From Candidatus Borkfalkia excrementavium (GTDB lineage: Bacteria > Bacillota > Clostridia > Christensenellales > Borkfalkiaceae): a stretch of 44,751 bases of DNA. The first letter of the stretch is position 1. Every line of letters starts with the position of its first letter. Location: positions 1 to 44,751 of the forward strand of contig DXCO01000027.1 of NCBI GenBank assembly GCA_019115945.1, given 5' to 3'. The position numbers were made by a program, and so were the translations under genes. The notes below the pieces were generated by a model. That model made no database searches, was not told the origin of the DNA, and saw only the letters and a list, made by a program, of their open reading frames with translations. Of this stretch, positions 1-8,730 are shown one piece after another.

Positions 1-407
1 GTCACACGTTCAGAAAGATGCGGCTCCTTCGCGCGCGCCTGTTCTCCGCTCAGAATTTCCAACCCCTCCACCCCGTTCTTTTCGCCGCGCGATCTGAGTT
101 CGCGGAGGGTGTTTTCCTGCTCTTTGCCGAACGCAACGACGAGGGACCCGTTGTTTTTGTATCCCACGCCGAGTTCTCTGCAGATTTCGGGCATCATGCG
201 GTTGCCGAGCACGTTGAATCTCGCTTTCAGAGTGCCCTCCGCAGCATCGAACCCCGCATGCACGATCCCGCTGTTCGCACGGCTCGCACCGGCGGCAACG
301 TCGTCCGCCGCTTCCAGGATCACGACGGACAGATTGTAGCGCGTCAGTTCGCGGGCGCAGAACCCGCCGATGACTCCGCCGCCGATAATCGCCGCATCAT
401 ACATCAT
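1..407 (-). CDS. FAD-dependent glycerol-3-phosphate dehydrogenase-like oxidoreductase, C-terminus missing
   Basis: The gene runs off the left edge; 135 codons are visible, read by translating the minus strand directly. It begins MMYDAAIIGGGVIGG, a Rossmann dinucleotide-binding loop for FAD, then GASRANSGIVHAGFD at about residues 41-55. That string is characteristic of the GlpA/GlpD-like family of Clostridia, membrane-associated or soluble enzymes that oxidise glycerol 3-phosphate to dihydroxyacetone phosphate. A GGAGAG ribosome site lies about 8 bases before the start; the second ATG at 404 is also possible. It sits downstream of tpiA, which handles the same triose phosphate, but has its own promoter (540-568) and a long leader with a terminator hairpin (449-502). 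The substrate is inferred from family; L-2-hydroxyglutarate oxidase-type relatives cannot be excluded without the C-terminus. Confidence 0.8.
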   Translation of the reverse strand, partial: MMYDAAIIGGGVIGGFCARELTRYNLSVVILEAADDVAAGASRANSGIVHAGFDAAEGTLKARFNVLGNRMMPEICRELGVGYKNNGSLVVAFGKEQENTLRELRSRGEKNGVEGLEILSGEQARAKEPHLSERV

Positions 408-448
408 TCTTTTCTCTCTCCTTCCCTTTATTTACGGCAAAAGGACGC

Positions 449-502
449 AAAAAAGCCGACAAAACGCAGAGACGATGTTTTCGTCTCCCGTTTTGCCGGC
501 TT
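449..502 (-). terminator. Leader terminator or attenuator hairpin before the GlpA-like gene
   Basis: Arms at 453-475 and 481-502 pair over about 20 base pairs with one mismatch and a small bulge, around a five-base loop. On the minus strand the stem is followed by six U (449-454). It lies between the promoter at 540-568 and the start codon at 407, so it would stop transcripts before the gene. It may also catch read-through from pgk-tpiA. Confidence 0.8.
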
Positions 503-539
503 CTCCTGTTCTCCGCCGTCTTGTTATTCAACTTATTAT

Positions 540-568
540 AGTATATACTTCCGCCAGCCGTTTGTCAA
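540..568 (-). promoter_or_regulatory. Promoter of the GlpA-like gene
   Basis: Minus strand TTGACA (563-568), 17 bases, TATACT (540-545). Transcription would start near 533, giving a leader of about 125 bases. Confidence 0.85.
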
Positions 569-578
569 CGTTTGGCGG
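551..578. promoter_or_regulatory. 28-base dyad over the -35 box, candidate operator
   Basis: Outer half-sites CCGCCA and TGGCGG and inner half-sites CGTT and AACG are symmetric about one centre. The dyad covers the -35 hexamer of the GlpA-like gene, a position typical of repressor binding. The binding protein is unknown. Confidence 0.55.
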
Positions 579-600
579 AAAAATTTTTACGGTTTTGAAA

Positions 601-1347
601 TTATTTGTCGTAATTGACGATCAGGGAGAAATCCTCTGCTTTGAGGGAAGCGCCCCCGATCAGCCCGCCGTCGATTTCGGGCATGGCCATCAGTTCCTTG
701 CAGTTTTTGGCGTTCATGCTGCCGCCGTACTGGATGCGCACCTTTTCCGCGCATTTGGGGCAGAAAACCTCCGCGCAAGTCTTGCGGATGAACGCGATTG
801 TCTCGTTTGCCTGTTCTGCCGTCGCCGTTCTGCCCGTGCCGATCGCCCAGACGGGTTCGTACGCGATGACGATTTTGGAAACGTCGTCCAGCCCTTTGAG
901 CCCTTCGCGGATCTGTACGTCGAGCACCGCTTCCGTTTTGCCCGTTTCGCGCTCTTCAAGGCTCTCGCCCACGCAGACGATGGGGATCAGCCCCGCCGCA
1001 AGCGCCGCGTGCATGCGCTTATTCACCGTTTCGTCCGTTTCGCCGAAATACTGCCTTCTCTCGCTATGCCCGATGATGACGTATTCCACGCCGAATTCTT
1101 TGAGCATAGCCGCGGAAATTTCGCCCGTGAACGCGCCCTTTTCCGCAAAGTGTACGTTCTGCGCGCCGAGGTGGATGTTGCTGCCCTTGACCGCCGCAGA
1201 TACGGCGGGAATATCGGTGAAAGGCACGCAGGCCACGACGTCACAGTTCGCGTTTTTGACCAGCGGTTTGAGCGCCTCGATAAGCGCGACGCCCTCCGCC
1301 GCCGTATTGTTCATTTTCCAGTTGCCCGCAATAATAGGTTTTCTCAT
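601..1347 (-). CDS. tpiA: Triosephosphate isomerase
   Basis: This cytosolic enzyme interconverts dihydroxyacetone phosphate and glyceraldehyde 3-phosphate in glycolysis. At 248 residues it is the usual length. Visible active-site parts are AGNWKM with catalytic Lys11, GHSERR with His94, AYEPVWAIGTG with the base Glu164 and flexible loop 6, and the phosphate-binding YGGSM near residue 208. It follows pgk after 36 bases on the same strand, so the two form an operon driven from the promoter at 2739-2767. An AGAGG ribosome site lies about 13 bases upstream. The downstream gene has its own promoter, and the hairpin at 449-502 is the first terminator after tpiA. Confidence 0.98.
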   Translation of the reverse strand: MRKPIIAGNWKMNNTAAEGVALIEALKPLVKNANCDVVACVPFTDIPAVSAAVKGSNIHLGAQNVHFAEKGAFTGEISAAMLKEFGVEYVIIGHSERRQYFGETDETVNKRMHAALAAGLIPIVCVGESLEERETGKTEAVLDVQIREGLKGLDDVSKIVIAYEPVWAIGTGRTATAEQANETIAFIRKTCAEVFCPKCAEKVRIQYGGSMNAKNCKELMAMPEIDGGLIGGASLKAEDFSLIVNYDK

Positions 1348-1383
1348 GGTAATTTTTCTGACCTCTGATTCTGCAAAAATTTC

Positions 1384-2700
1384 TTATTTGTCGTTCAGGC
1401 AGGCGATGCCGGGGAGAACTTTGCCTTCGAACAGTTCCAAAGAAGCGCCGCCGCCCGTGGAAATATGCGTCATTTTATCCGCGAACCCGAGTTGCTGCAC
1501 GGCCGCCGCGCTGTCGCCGCCGCCGATGATCGTGGTCGCATCCTTTGCTTCCGCCATCGCCTCTGCGATCGCGATTGTGCCTTTGGCGAGCGTGGGATTC
1601 TCAAAAACGCCCATAGGACCGTTCCAGATGACCGTCTTGGCACCCTTGATGGCGTCCGCAAACAACTTTCTCGTTTCCTCGCCGATATCCAGCCCCTCCA
1701 TGTCCGCGGGGATCTCGCTGACTTTGACCGTCTTGACGTCGATGGGCGCGTCGATGGGATTGGGGAAATCCTTCGCCACGACCGTATCGATCGGCAGAAG
1801 AAGTTCTTTGCCCATATCTTTCGCTTTCTGCATCATATCTTTGCAATAGCCGATCTTTTCGTCGTCTACGAGAGATTTGCCGATCTCGTACCCTTTGGCT
1901 TTGAGGAACGTATAGGCCATGCCGCCGCCGATGATCAGCGTGTCGCATTTATTCAGAAGGTTGGAAATGACGTTAAGTTTATCCGCGACTTTCGCGCCGC
2001 CGAGAACGGCGACGAAAGGACGGACGCGATGCTCGAGGCTGTCCGCCATGACTTCGAGTTCTTTCTGGATCAAAAATCCGCAGACCGCCGTCTTGACGAA
2101 GCCGTATTCGACGATCGCGGCCGTCGAAGCGTGCGAGCGGTGCGCCGTACCGAACGCATCGTTCACGTACACGTCGCAATACGAGGCAAGTTTTTTGCAG
2201 AAAGCCTCGTCTCTGCCCTCTTCGCCGGCATAGAAGCGCAGGTTTTCGAGGAGCACGCATTCGCCGGGCTTGCAGGCGGCGACCTTTGCTTCGGCATCGG
2301 GGCCGATCACGTCTTTCGCGAACGTGACTTTATTGCCGAGAAGTTCGTTGAGCCTGTCCGCAACGGGTTTGAGCGTAAGTTTGACGGGATCGTTTTTCTT
2401 CGCTTTTTCGATATATTCCGCCGTCGCCTTCGCCTGTTCGTCCGCAGGGAGAGCCTCCACCGCCTTCTTTTCCTTTTTATTGAGTTTGACTTTTTCGTCA
2501 AATACGTTGTGCGGCTTGCCCATGTGCGAACAGAGGATCACCTTCGCTCCCTGTTCCATAAGGTATTTGATCGTGGGCAGCGCGCCGATAATACGGTTTT
2601 CATCGGTGATCTTGCCGTCCTTCATAGGCACATTGAAATCGCAGCGAACGAGCACTCTCTTGCCCTTGACGTCTACATCGGTTACAGACTTTTTGTTCAT
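1384..2700 (-). CDS. pgk: Phosphoglycerate kinase
   Basis: It transfers phosphate between 1,3-bisphosphoglycerate and ADP in the cytosol. Family markers are [11 protein letters not shown] (residues 15-25, substrate Asp21), SHMGKP, LLENLRF at 150, the hinge segment GGAKVADKL, and the nucleotide-site GGGDSAAA near the C-terminus. At 438 residues it is about 35-40 longer than common bacterial Pgk. The extra material is a charged, Lys/Glu-rich insertion at about residues 66-107, between SHMGKP and LKPVADRL. An AAGGAG site lies 9 bases before the ATG. It is first in the pgk-tpiA operon; no gapA is visible beside it. Confidence 0.98.
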   Translation of the reverse strand: MNKKSVTDVDVKGKRVLVRCDFNVPMKDGKITDENRIIGALPTIKYLMEQGAKVILCSHMGKPHNVFDEKVKLNKKEKKAVEALPADEQAKATAEYIEKAKKNDPVKLTLKPVADRLNELLGNKVTFAKDVIGPDAEAKVAACKPGECVLLENLRFYAGEEGRDEAFCKKLASYCDVYVNDAFGTAHRSHASTAAIVEYGFVKTAVCGFLIQKELEVMADSLEHRVRPFVAVLGGAKVADKLNVISNLLNKCDTLIIGGGMAYTFLKAKGYEIGKSLVDDEKIGYCKDMMQKAKDMGKELLLPIDTVVAKDFPNPIDAPIDVKTVKVSEIPADMEGLDIGEETRKLFADAIKGAKTVIWNGPMGVFENPTLAKGTIAIAEAMAEAKDATTIIGGGDSAAAVQQLGFADKMTHISTGGGASLELFEGKVLPGIACLNDK

Positions 2701-2738
2701 AACGAAATCTCCTTGTATATTTTGATTTACCGTATAAT

Positions 2739-2767
2739 ATGATATACTTTTTTCGCGGATTTGTCAA
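2739..2767 (-). promoter_or_regulatory. Promoter of pgk-tpiA
   Basis: Minus strand TTGACA (2762-2767), 17 bases, TATCAT (2739-2744), about 40 bases upstream of the pgk start. Confidence 0.85.
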
Positions 2768-2834
2768 TGATTTGCATTCAATCCGCGCGAAAGAATGCCC
2801 GCCGCTTATCCCTCCGCGAAAAAACGGACGGATC

Positions 2835-3320
2835 TCATTCGCTTCGGAGTTTGCCCTCCCGCAGCGCGCCCGCATAGCCGCACTGGCGCCACGCCTCGTA
2901 AACCGCCACCGCGACCGAATTTGCAAGATTGAGGGAACGGATCTCACCCGCCATAGGCAGCCGCACGCATTCGCCGTAATGTTGTTTCAGAAGAGGTTCC
3001 GGAAGCCCCTTCGTCTCCTTGCCGAACACAAGAAAATCCCCTTCCCTGTACGAGACGTCGCTGTGCGTGTTTTTTGCTTTTGTCGTAAAAAACCAAAAAC
3101 GCCCGTCGGGAAAACGGGAAAAGACATCCTCGACGCGGTCATAATAAGAAATGTCGACAAAATGCCAGTAATCCAGTCCCGCCCGTTTCAGATATTTGTC
3201 CGAAACCTCGAATCCGAGCGGGCGGACGAGATGCAATCTGCATCCCGTCGCCGCGCAAGTGCGCACGATATTGCCGGTGTTCTGCGGGATCTCCGGCTCT
3301 ACCAAAACGATATTGAACAT
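2835..3320 (-). CDS. trmL: tRNA (cytidine(34)-2'-O)-methyltransferase, SPOUT family
   Basis: It methylates the 2'-OH of the wobble nucleotide of certain leucine tRNAs using SAM. The 161-residue protein is full length and carries the SPOUT trefoil-knot motifs PEIPQNTGNIVRTC (residues 9-22), FGKETKGLP, and RSLNLANSVAVAVYEA. I start it at MFNIVLVEP (3320), not at an in-frame codon 30 residues earlier, because a GGGAGGGAT ribosome site lies just ahead and the family begins here. It stands alone. A weak promoter candidate is at 3382-3410, back to back with a plus-strand promoter for a small transcript. Confidence 0.93.
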   Translation of the reverse strand: MFNIVLVEPEIPQNTGNIVRTCAATGCRLHLVRPLGFEVSDKYLKRAGLDYWHFVDISYYDRVEDVFSRFPDGRFWFFTTKAKNTHSDVSYREGDFLVFGKETKGLPEPLLKQHYGECVRLPMAGEIRSLNLANSVAVAVYEAWRQCGYAGALREGKLRSE

Positions 3321-3381
3321 GCTCTCATCCCTCCCGGCCCTGCACGTCGGCGCGGGCCGTCTATTGTCGTAAAATTCGCAT

Positions 3382-3410
3382 ACGTTATCGAAAAAAGCGC
3401 CCTTTGTCAA
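3382..3410 (-). promoter_or_regulatory. Possible trmL promoter
   Basis: Minus strand TTGACA (3405-3410), 17 bases, TAACGT (3382-3387). The -35 is perfect but the -10 matches consensus at only three positions. Confidence 0.4.
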
Positions 3411-3463
3411 AAAAAGACAGCAGACCTTGTTTTGTCGATTTTATAAAAAGTTTATTGAACAAC

Positions 3464-3492
3464 TTGACTTATCGCTTTTTTTGCTGTATAAT
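3464..3492 (+). promoter_or_regulatory. Strong promoter with no protein gene behind it
   Basis: TTGACT (3464-3469), 17 bases, TATAAT (3487-3492). It fires into a 140-base stretch ending in a terminator at 3601-3627. Confidence 0.8.
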
Positions 3493-3498
3493 TTATAT

Positions 3499-3630
3499 GT
3501 ATTTTCGGGCAGAAAATCTACCCTTCCAAGGTCAGTCGCCTGAAAAATTATTTTTATTCGCTTATCCTACTACCCATATTTTTTCTCATTTGTTTTAGGA
3601 GAAAGGCCCGCATTCTGCGGGCCTTTCTTC
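3499..3630 (+). ncRNA. Candidate small RNA of about 130 nucleotides
   Basis: The interval is bounded by a near-consensus promoter and an intrinsic terminator and holds no convincing gene. A 33-codon reading frame starting at the ATG at 3497 lacks a ribosome site and begins where transcription would start. Near the 5' end GGGCAGA and TCTACCC (3507-3523) can fold; the middle (3545-3595) is AU-rich and looks unpaired. I could not match it to 6S RNA, SRP RNA or any riboswitch. This is inferred from flanking signals only and fills the 3321-3707 gap between trmL and the next gene. Confidence 0.45.
3601..3627. terminator. Intrinsic terminator, probably shared by convergent transcripts
   Basis: Perfect 11-base arms GAAAGGCCCGC (3601-3611) and its complement (3617-3627) around a five-base loop, followed on the plus strand by a pyrimidine-rich TTCTTCTTCT tail. 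It ends the small-RNA candidate and lies downstream of the minus-strand gene at 3708. Confidence 0.75.
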
Positions 3631-3707
3631 TTCTGTTCTCCGCCGAAAGCAGCGGCTTCGGGTTTGCCCGGACCGATTTTCGTCCGCTTTCCGGCAACGT
3701 TTCCGCT

Positions 3708-4634
3708 TTAATATTTCTTCATCGTCGAAGAAGTCTTCTTCTGTTGCCGCACCATCGCGACGACGTTGACCACGATTCCGATGACCGTGAAGAGGATCGT
3801 CATCAACAGATCGCCGATCACGGCCCTTTTGACCTCCGCATCCATTCTGATCAGTCGGAAAAACATCTGCGTCGCACTGCCGTACAGATGATTTTCCGCC
3901 ATGAGATGATCCACATAGACGATATTACAGACGAAAAAGGTTATGATGATCAGCACAAAAGTTACCGCCGTTACGATGACGATCTTGACTTTATTGTTCT
4001 TACCGCCGAATTTACTGTATAGGGCGGAAGCGAGAAGGGCTCCGACCAGCGAGGACAGCGACGCGAGATATCCGATCGCAAACAGGATCGCGAACACGGC
4101 ACATCCGGCCAATGCGCCGATCAGCGCGCCGGCGAACCCGTTCAGATAATGATTCGGCGCGGCCGACTCTGCCGATTCCGCCGCGGCGACCTGCATATAT
4201 TTGTTGTTGAAACATTCGTCGTGCGCATAAAAAAGGACGCTCTGATCTTCCACCAAAGCGGGCTTTTCCATCGGCCGGCCGCAATACGGACAGCCCTCGC
4301 AGGGAACGCCGGTCGCTTTCATGTAATCGGTGATCTCCCGCAGAAGATTTTCCGCCTTTTTTAACGAACCGCCTGCCGTCCATGCCAAAAAGATACAATA
4401 GAATCCGCTGCTGTCCGTAATCACGTTGGCGATGCGAAAATCTTTCTTTTTCGTGATCGTAAGCCAGGAAAGGACGGCGTTCGTTTTCTCTCCCAAATTG
4501 ACGTGAAATCCGACAAACGCCGTAGTCGAATCGAACCGTATGCTCACCTGATACCCGTTATACAGGCCGCAGGCGCGCTTTTTGTCACAATAAAAACCGT
4601 GCGCCGCCGCAAAATCGGCAATTTTTTTATTCAT
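3708..4634 (-). CDS. Hypothetical membrane protein with a cysteine-rich motif
   Basis: I do not recognise this 308-residue protein. The N-terminal 130 residues look soluble and globular. They are followed by CEGCPYCGRP (about residues 133-142) and HDEC about 24 residues later, which could bind a metal as a small zinc-ribbon-like site. The second half has about four hydrophobic membrane segments, with a basic, polar end. A GGGGAG ribosome site precedes the ATG, and a clean promoter at 4667-4695 drives it alone, with the terminator at 3601-3627 downstream. A plausible reading is a membrane-anchored sensor or housekeeping protein, but no function is supported. Confidence 0.8.
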   Translation of the reverse strand: MNKKIADFAAAHGFYCDKKRACGLYNGYQVSIRFDSTTAFVGFHVNLGEKTNAVLSWLTITKKKDFRIANVITDSSGFYCIFLAWTAGGSLKKAENLLREITDYMKATGVPCEGCPYCGRPMEKPALVEDQSVLFYAHDECFNNKYMQVAAAESAESAAPNHYLNGFAGALIGALAGCAVFAILFAIGYLASLSSLVGALLASALYSKFGGKNNKVKIVIVTAVTFVLIIITFFVCNIVYVDHLMAENHLYGSATQMFFRLIRMDAEVKRAVIGDLLMTILFTVIGIVVNVVAMVRQQKKTSSTMKKY

Positions 4635-4666
4635 ATTCTCCCCTTTATCCGATATATCTTTCTCAT

Positions 4667-4695
4667 ATTTTATCAGAAAAAAGCGACCGCGTCAA
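4667..4695 (-). promoter_or_regulatory. Promoter of the membrane protein gene
   Basis: Minus strand TTGACG (4690-4695), 17 bases, TAAAAT (4667-4672). Confidence 0.8.
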
Positions 4696-4716
4696 CCCAA
4701 AATCCGAAATTTATAC

Positions 4717-4747
4717 AAAAAAGCGGGAGGCACGCCTTCCCGCTTTT
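4717..4747 (-). terminator. valS terminator
   Basis: An AAAAGCGGGA-type stem with one bulge around a short loop, followed on the minus strand by six U. It starts 6 bases after the valS stop. Confidence 0.85.
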
Positions 4748-4752
4748 ACAGA

Positions 4753-7374
4753 TCAGAATTCTTTCAGTTGCTTTTCCAGTTTTTCTTTCATTTCGATAAA
4801 CTTTTCGAGTTTCGCCCTCTCAGCGTCCACAAGATTTTTCGGCGCCTTGTCCACAAAACCGCGGTTATGCAGTTTTCCGTCCGCCCTGCCGATCTCGCCG
4901 ATCACGCGTTCGAGTTCTTTTTGGATCCTCTCTTTTTCTTTCGCAAGGTCGACCAATTCTCCCAGCGGCACGCTCACCGTACACGTCTCCGTAACCTGCG
5001 TTAGCATTTTTTCGCCCGATGCAGCGGCGTTATCGGTAAATTCCAGTCCGCTCACGCCGGCAAGTTTCATGATACTGCCCGCATTTGCGGAAATCAGCCG
5101 CCTGTTCTGCGCGGTGATATACAGTTTCACCTTTTTAGAGGGCGGGCAGCCCACCGAAGTTTTCATGTTACGGACGCTCTTGATCACGTCCATGACCGTT
5201 TCGAACGCCTTCGCCTCTTTTTTATAGGCAAGTTTCGCGTTGTAGCGGGGGAATTCCGCCACCATGATGCTGCCCGATACGGTCGGAAGATTCTGATAGA
5301 TCTCTTCCGTTATGAAGGGCGCGAAGGGATGCAGCAATTTGAGCGCGTTTTCCAGCACGAAACAGAGGACGGAAAGCGTCGCCGCCTTTTTGTCGGCATC
5401 CTCGCCGTAAAGCGCGTTTTTGGAAAGTTCGATATACCAATCGCAGAAATCGCTCCACATGAAATCGTAGAGCGCACCCGCGGCGATACCCAACTCGAAT
5501 TTTCCCATATTGAGGGTCACTTCCCGGATGCAACTTTCCAGTTTGCTGACGATCCATTTGTCCGCGCCGGAAAGTTTGATCTGGCCGAGAGGAGGGATCT
5601 TATTTCCCTCCGCGTTCATGATGACGAAGCGGGACGCATTCCACACCTTGTTCATAAAGTTGCGCATCGCCTCGACCTTTGCGCGGCTGTACCGGCTGTC
5701 GTTGCCGGGCGCAACGCCCGAAATAAGGGCAAAACGCAGAGAATCCGCGCCGTACTCGTCGATCACTTCCAAAGGATCGATGCCGTTTCCGAGCGATTTG
5801 GACATCTTTCTTCCCTGCTCGTCGCGCACGATGCCGTGCAGGAGCACATCCCTGAAAGGCACTTTTTTAGTATGCTCGATGCCGGAAAAGATCATGCGGG
5901 CAACCCAGAAGAATATGATGTCGTATCCGCAGGAAAGCACGTCGGTGGGATAAAAATATCTCAGATCTTCCGTATCGTCCGGATAGCCCAGCGTAGAGAA
6001 GGGCCAGAGCGCGGAGGAAAACCAGGTATCGAGCACGTCCTCGTCCTGTTTGAGATTTTTGCCTCCGCAGTGCGGACAGGCGTCCGGATCCGTCTTGGAA
6101 CAGATGACTTCGCCGCAATCTCCGCAATACCAAACGGGGATGCGGTGCCCCCACCACAGTTGGCGGGAGATGCACCAGTCTTTGATGCCTTCCATCCAGT
6201 TGTAATAAATTTTGGAGAACCTGTCCGGCGTAAAGTTGATCTTGTTGCGGACGACCGCATCGATGGCGGGTTTTGCCAAAGGCTGCATGCGCACGAACCA
6301 CTGTTTGGAAACGATGGGTTCGACCGTGCTCTTGCAGCGGTAGCAGTGCCCGACGTTGTGGCTGTGCGGCTCGATCTTGACGAGCGCGCCGCACGCTTTG
6401 AGATCTTCTACGATCTTTTCGCGCGCTTCATAGCGGTCCATCCCCTCGTATCTGCCGGCCTCCCCGTTCATCGTGCCGTCGTCGTTCATGACGCGGATGA
6501 CGGGAAGATCGTGGCGGAGCCCCACTTCAAAGTCGTTCGGGTCGTGCGCGGGCGTGATCTTGACCGCGCCGCTGCCGAATTCCATATCCACGTAATCGTC
6601 GGCTATAACGGGGATCTCTCTGCCGACCAAGGGCAGGATGAGTGTCTTGCCGACGTATTTTTCATAGCGCTTGTCCTTGGGATTGACGGCGACCGCCGTA
6701 TCACCGAGCATCGTTTCGGGACGGGTGGTCGCCACCTCGATCGAGCCGCTTCCGTCCTTGAAAGGATAGCGCAGATGCCAGAAAAAGGACGCATCTTCGC
6801 TGTACTCCACTTCCGCGTCCGAAAGGGCGGTCTTGCATCCCGGGCACCAGTTGATGATCCTGTCTCCCCGATAGATCAAACCTTTTTCGTACAGGTTGAC
6901 GAAAACTTCGCGCACCGCCTTCGAGCAGTGTTCGTCCATCGTGAACGCGAGGCGGGACCAGTCGCAGGAGACGCCCATCTTTTTGAGTTGTTCCACGATC
7001 CTGCCGCCGTATTTTTCCTTCCACTGCCAGGCGCGGCGCAAAAATTCTTCTCTGCCGACGTCCTGCTTTGTGAGCCCCTCTTTTTTCATTTCTTCCACGA
7101 TCTTCACTTCCGTGGCGATGGAAGCATGGTCGCACCCGGGAAGATACAGCGCGGAATATCCCTGCATCCTCTTGAACCGGATCAGAATGTCGATGATCGT
7201 GTTGTCGAGCGCGTGCCCCAGATGCAACTGCCCCGTGATATTGGGAGGCGGAATGACGATCGTAAAGGGAATTTTGGACGGATCCACTTCCGCGCGGAAA
7301 TAGTTTTTTTCCATCCATTCGGCATATAGCCTGTCCTCGAAATCTTTCGGATTGTACGTCTTTTGCATTTCCAT
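4753..7374 (-). CDS. valS: Valyl-tRNA synthetase
   Basis: This class I aminoacyl-tRNA synthetase charges tRNA-Val in the cytosol. At 873 residues it is full length. The ATP-binding HLGH motif is at residues 51-54 after PPPNITGQL, the KMSKS loop reads [11 protein letters not shown] near residue 525, the connective editing domain lies between, and the C-terminal coiled coil ([13 protein letters not shown]) is present. A GGAGG ribosome site lies 11 bases before the ATG; a second ATG two codons in is possible. The promoter at 7462-7490 gives a leader of only about 80 bases, too short for a T-box, so this copy is not under tRNA-sensing control of the usual Firmicutes type. Confidence 0.98.
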   Translation of the reverse strand: MEMQKTYNPKDFEDRLYAEWMEKNYFRAEVDPSKIPFTIVIPPPNITGQLHLGHALDNTIIDILIRFKRMQGYSALYLPGCDHASIATEVKIVEEMKKEGLTKQDVGREEFLRRAWQWKEKYGGRIVEQLKKMGVSCDWSRLAFTMDEHCSKAVREVFVNLYEKGLIYRGDRIINWCPGCKTALSDAEVEYSEDASFFWHLRYPFKDGSGSIEVATTRPETMLGDTAVAVNPKDKRYEKYVGKTLILPLVGREIPVIADDYVDMEFGSGAVKITPAHDPNDFEVGLRHDLPVIRVMNDDGTMNGEAGRYEGMDRYEAREKIVEDLKACGALVKIEPHSHNVGHCYRCKSTVEPIVSKQWFVRMQPLAKPAIDAVVRNKINFTPDRFSKIYYNWMEGIKDWCISRQLWWGHRIPVWYCGDCGEVICSKTDPDACPHCGGKNLKQDEDVLDTWFSSALWPFSTLGYPDDTEDLRYFYPTDVLSCGYDIIFFWVARMIFSGIEHTKKVPFRDVLLHGIVRDEQGRKMSKSLGNGIDPLEVIDEYGADSLRFALISGVAPGNDSRYSRAKVEAMRNFMNKVWNASRFVIMNAEGNKIPPLGQIKLSGADKWIVSKLESCIREVTLNMGKFELGIAAGALYDFMWSDFCDWYIELSKNALYGEDADKKAATLSVLCFVLENALKLLHPFAPFITEEIYQNLPTVSGSIMVAEFPRYNAKLAYKKEAKAFETVMDVIKSVRNMKTSVGCPPSKKVKLYITAQNRRLISANAGSIMKLAGVSGLEFTDNAAASGEKMLTQVTETCTVSVPLGELVDLAKEKERIQKELERVIGEIGRADGKLHNRGFVDKAPKNLVDAERAKLEKFIEMKEKLEKQLKEF

Positions 7375-7461
7375 AAAAACACCCGCCTCCGTCGGCGCGT
7401 TCGGGCTCTCACTCCTTACGCAACAGTACGCGCCGCATATTGACCCATTTTATTGTTTTCT

Positions 7462-7490
7462 ATTATATAAAATCGGCCGCGCCTTGTCAA
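7462..7490 (-). promoter_or_regulatory. valS promoter
   Basis: Minus strand TTGACA (7485-7490), 17 bases, TATAAT (7462-7467): a perfect consensus promoter. Confidence 0.9.
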
Positions 7491-7530
7491 ATAAAAAGAA
7501 TCGGACAAAGAAGATAAACGAAAGAAATAA

Positions 7531-7586
7531 ATCCCGCTCCAGCCAAAGGGAGAGCGGGATTCCGGAACAATTCCCGTCTTGTCCGG
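7531..7586 (-). other. Two adjacent hairpins upstream of valS and the ABC operon
   Basis: The first has nine-base arms ATCCCGCTC and GAGCGGGAT (7531-7560), followed on the minus strand by a U-rich TTTATTTCTTT tail, so it looks like a minus-strand terminator. The second pairs CCGGAACAA with TTGTCCGG (7562-7586). No minus-strand gene lies to the right, so any transcript ended here would be a short RNA antisense to the ABC leader. The rest of the 7375-7704 gap holds the valS promoter and the leader of the plus-strand operon, with only a weak TTCAAA-17-TATATT promoter candidate at 7594-7622. Confidence 0.5.
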
Positions 7587-7704
7587 CGAACACTTCAAAG
7601 GGGCAGGCGCATAGGATATATTATTATCTTTGCTCTGTTCCCGCCCGAAAGACGTGCGGAGAAATCAGCGCAGGGATAAAGCAATCTATCCATCGGAGAA
7701 ATGA

Positions 7705-8715
7705 ATGAAAAAGATACTTACGGCAATACTCTGTTGCATTTTTGCGCTGATCCCCCTAACTGCGTGCGCCAAAGAGGATTCGGACGGACTGAAAAAGATC
7801 CGCGTGAGCGAAGTGACGCACTCCATCTTCTACGCGCCCATGTACATCGCCGACGCGCTCGGCTATTTCGAGGACGAAGGCATCAAAATAGAACTGACCA
7901 ACGCGGGCGGCGCGGATGCGGTCATGGCGTCCGTTCTGTCGAACGGGGCAGACATAGGCTTCTGCGGGCCGGAAGCGGCGCTATACGTGCTCGTGGGCGG
8001 CAGCAATAACGTGCCCACCGTATTCGGCCAACTGACCAAGAGAGACGGCTCTTTCCTCGTCTCGCGCGTGGACGAAGCGGACACGTTTACCTGGGAATCC
8101 CTCGAAGGCAAAGAGATCCTTGCGGGAAGAAAGGGAGGCGTTCCCGCCATGACGTTCGAATACGTGCTCAACGAACACGGACTCAGGGACGGCCAGAACG
8201 TGACCATGAATTACGACGTGAACTTCAACTACATGACCGCAGCATTCGAATCGGGCACGGCGGATTACTGCACCATGTTCGAACCCGTGGCTTCCGAATA
8301 CGAAAAGGCGGGCAAGGGCTACGTGGTCGCTTCCGTAGGCGAAGCGTCGGGAGAAGTACCCTATACCTGCTACATCGCAAGGGAGAACTATATCGAGAAA
8401 AACGAATCGTATATCGAAGGTTTCCTGCGCGCCGTGATGAAGGGCATCAAATACGTGAACGAGACGGACAGCAAGACCGCGGCCCCCTATCTTGCGCCCT
8501 ATTTCGACGGTACGGACGAAGCCTCCATCGCCGTCTCGCTGGACAGTTATAAATCCATCGACGCCTGGCAGACGGACATGACGATGACCGAAGCGGCATT
8601 CAACCGCCTGCAGGACATCATTGCAAACGCGGGCGAACTGGAAAGGCGCGTAAGCCTTTCGGAAATGGTAAACACGACCTATTCGCAGAAAGTATACGCG
8701 GAAGTGTACGCCTGA
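7705..8715 (+). CDS. SsuA/THI5-type ABC transporter substrate-binding lipoprotein
   Basis: It is the extracellular binding component of an importer of the nitrate/sulfonate/taurine/pyrimidine-precursor class. The 336-residue protein has a lipoprotein signal with lipobox LTAC and lipid-anchored Cys21. The mature part starts IRVSEVTHSIFYAPMYIA and continues through GYFEDEGIKIEL, GADIGFCGPE and a two-lobe fold typical of the NMT1/THI5 and SsuA families. A GGAG site lies 8 bases upstream. It heads a three-gene operon with ATPase and permease. The ligand cannot be read from sequence: sulfonates, taurine or a thiamine precursor are all family possibilities, and no thiamine or sulfonate enzyme gene lies nearby. 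Confidence 0.9.
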   Translation: MKKILTAILCCIFALIPLTACAKEDSDGLKKIRVSEVTHSIFYAPMYIADALGYFEDEGIKIELTNAGGADAVMASVLSNGADIGFCGPEAALYVLVGGSNNVPTVFGQLTKRDGSFLVSRVDEADTFTWESLEGKEILAGRKGGVPAMTFEYVLNEHGLRDGQNVTMNYDVNFNYMTAAFESGTADYCTMFEPVASEYEKAGKGYVVASVGEASGEVPYTCYIARENYIEKNESYIEGFLRAVMKGIKYVNETDSKTAAPYLAPYFDGTDEASIAVSLDSYKSIDAWQTDMTMTEAAFNRLQDIIANAGELERRVSLSEMVNTTYSQKVYAEVYA

Positions 8716-8730
8716 GGCGTATTCCGCTTG

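Noticed and set aside
3497-3598. 33-codon peptide gene in the small-RNA candidate
   Set aside because: Its ATG coincides with the predicted transcription start and no ribosome site precedes it.
5329-7329. 666-codon open frame on the plus strand
   Set aside because: It lies wholly antisense to valS, has no ribosome site and reads as His/Arg/Asp-rich low-complexity protein, as expected from a GC-rich gene read backwards. The same holds for 7981-9603 (-), 18715-20856 (-), 26833-28572 (+), 37672-39030 (+) and 41651-42886 (+).
7375-7462. T-box leader for valS (and for proS at 14862-14905)
   Set aside because: Leaders from the mapped promoters are under 90 bases and lack the T-box antiterminator sequence and a terminator.
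7560-7704. TPP riboswitch before the THI5-like ABC operon
   Set aside because: A GCGCAGGGA string resembles the 3' end of the thiamine riboswitch, but CTGAGA and ACCTGA elements and the expected stems are missing.
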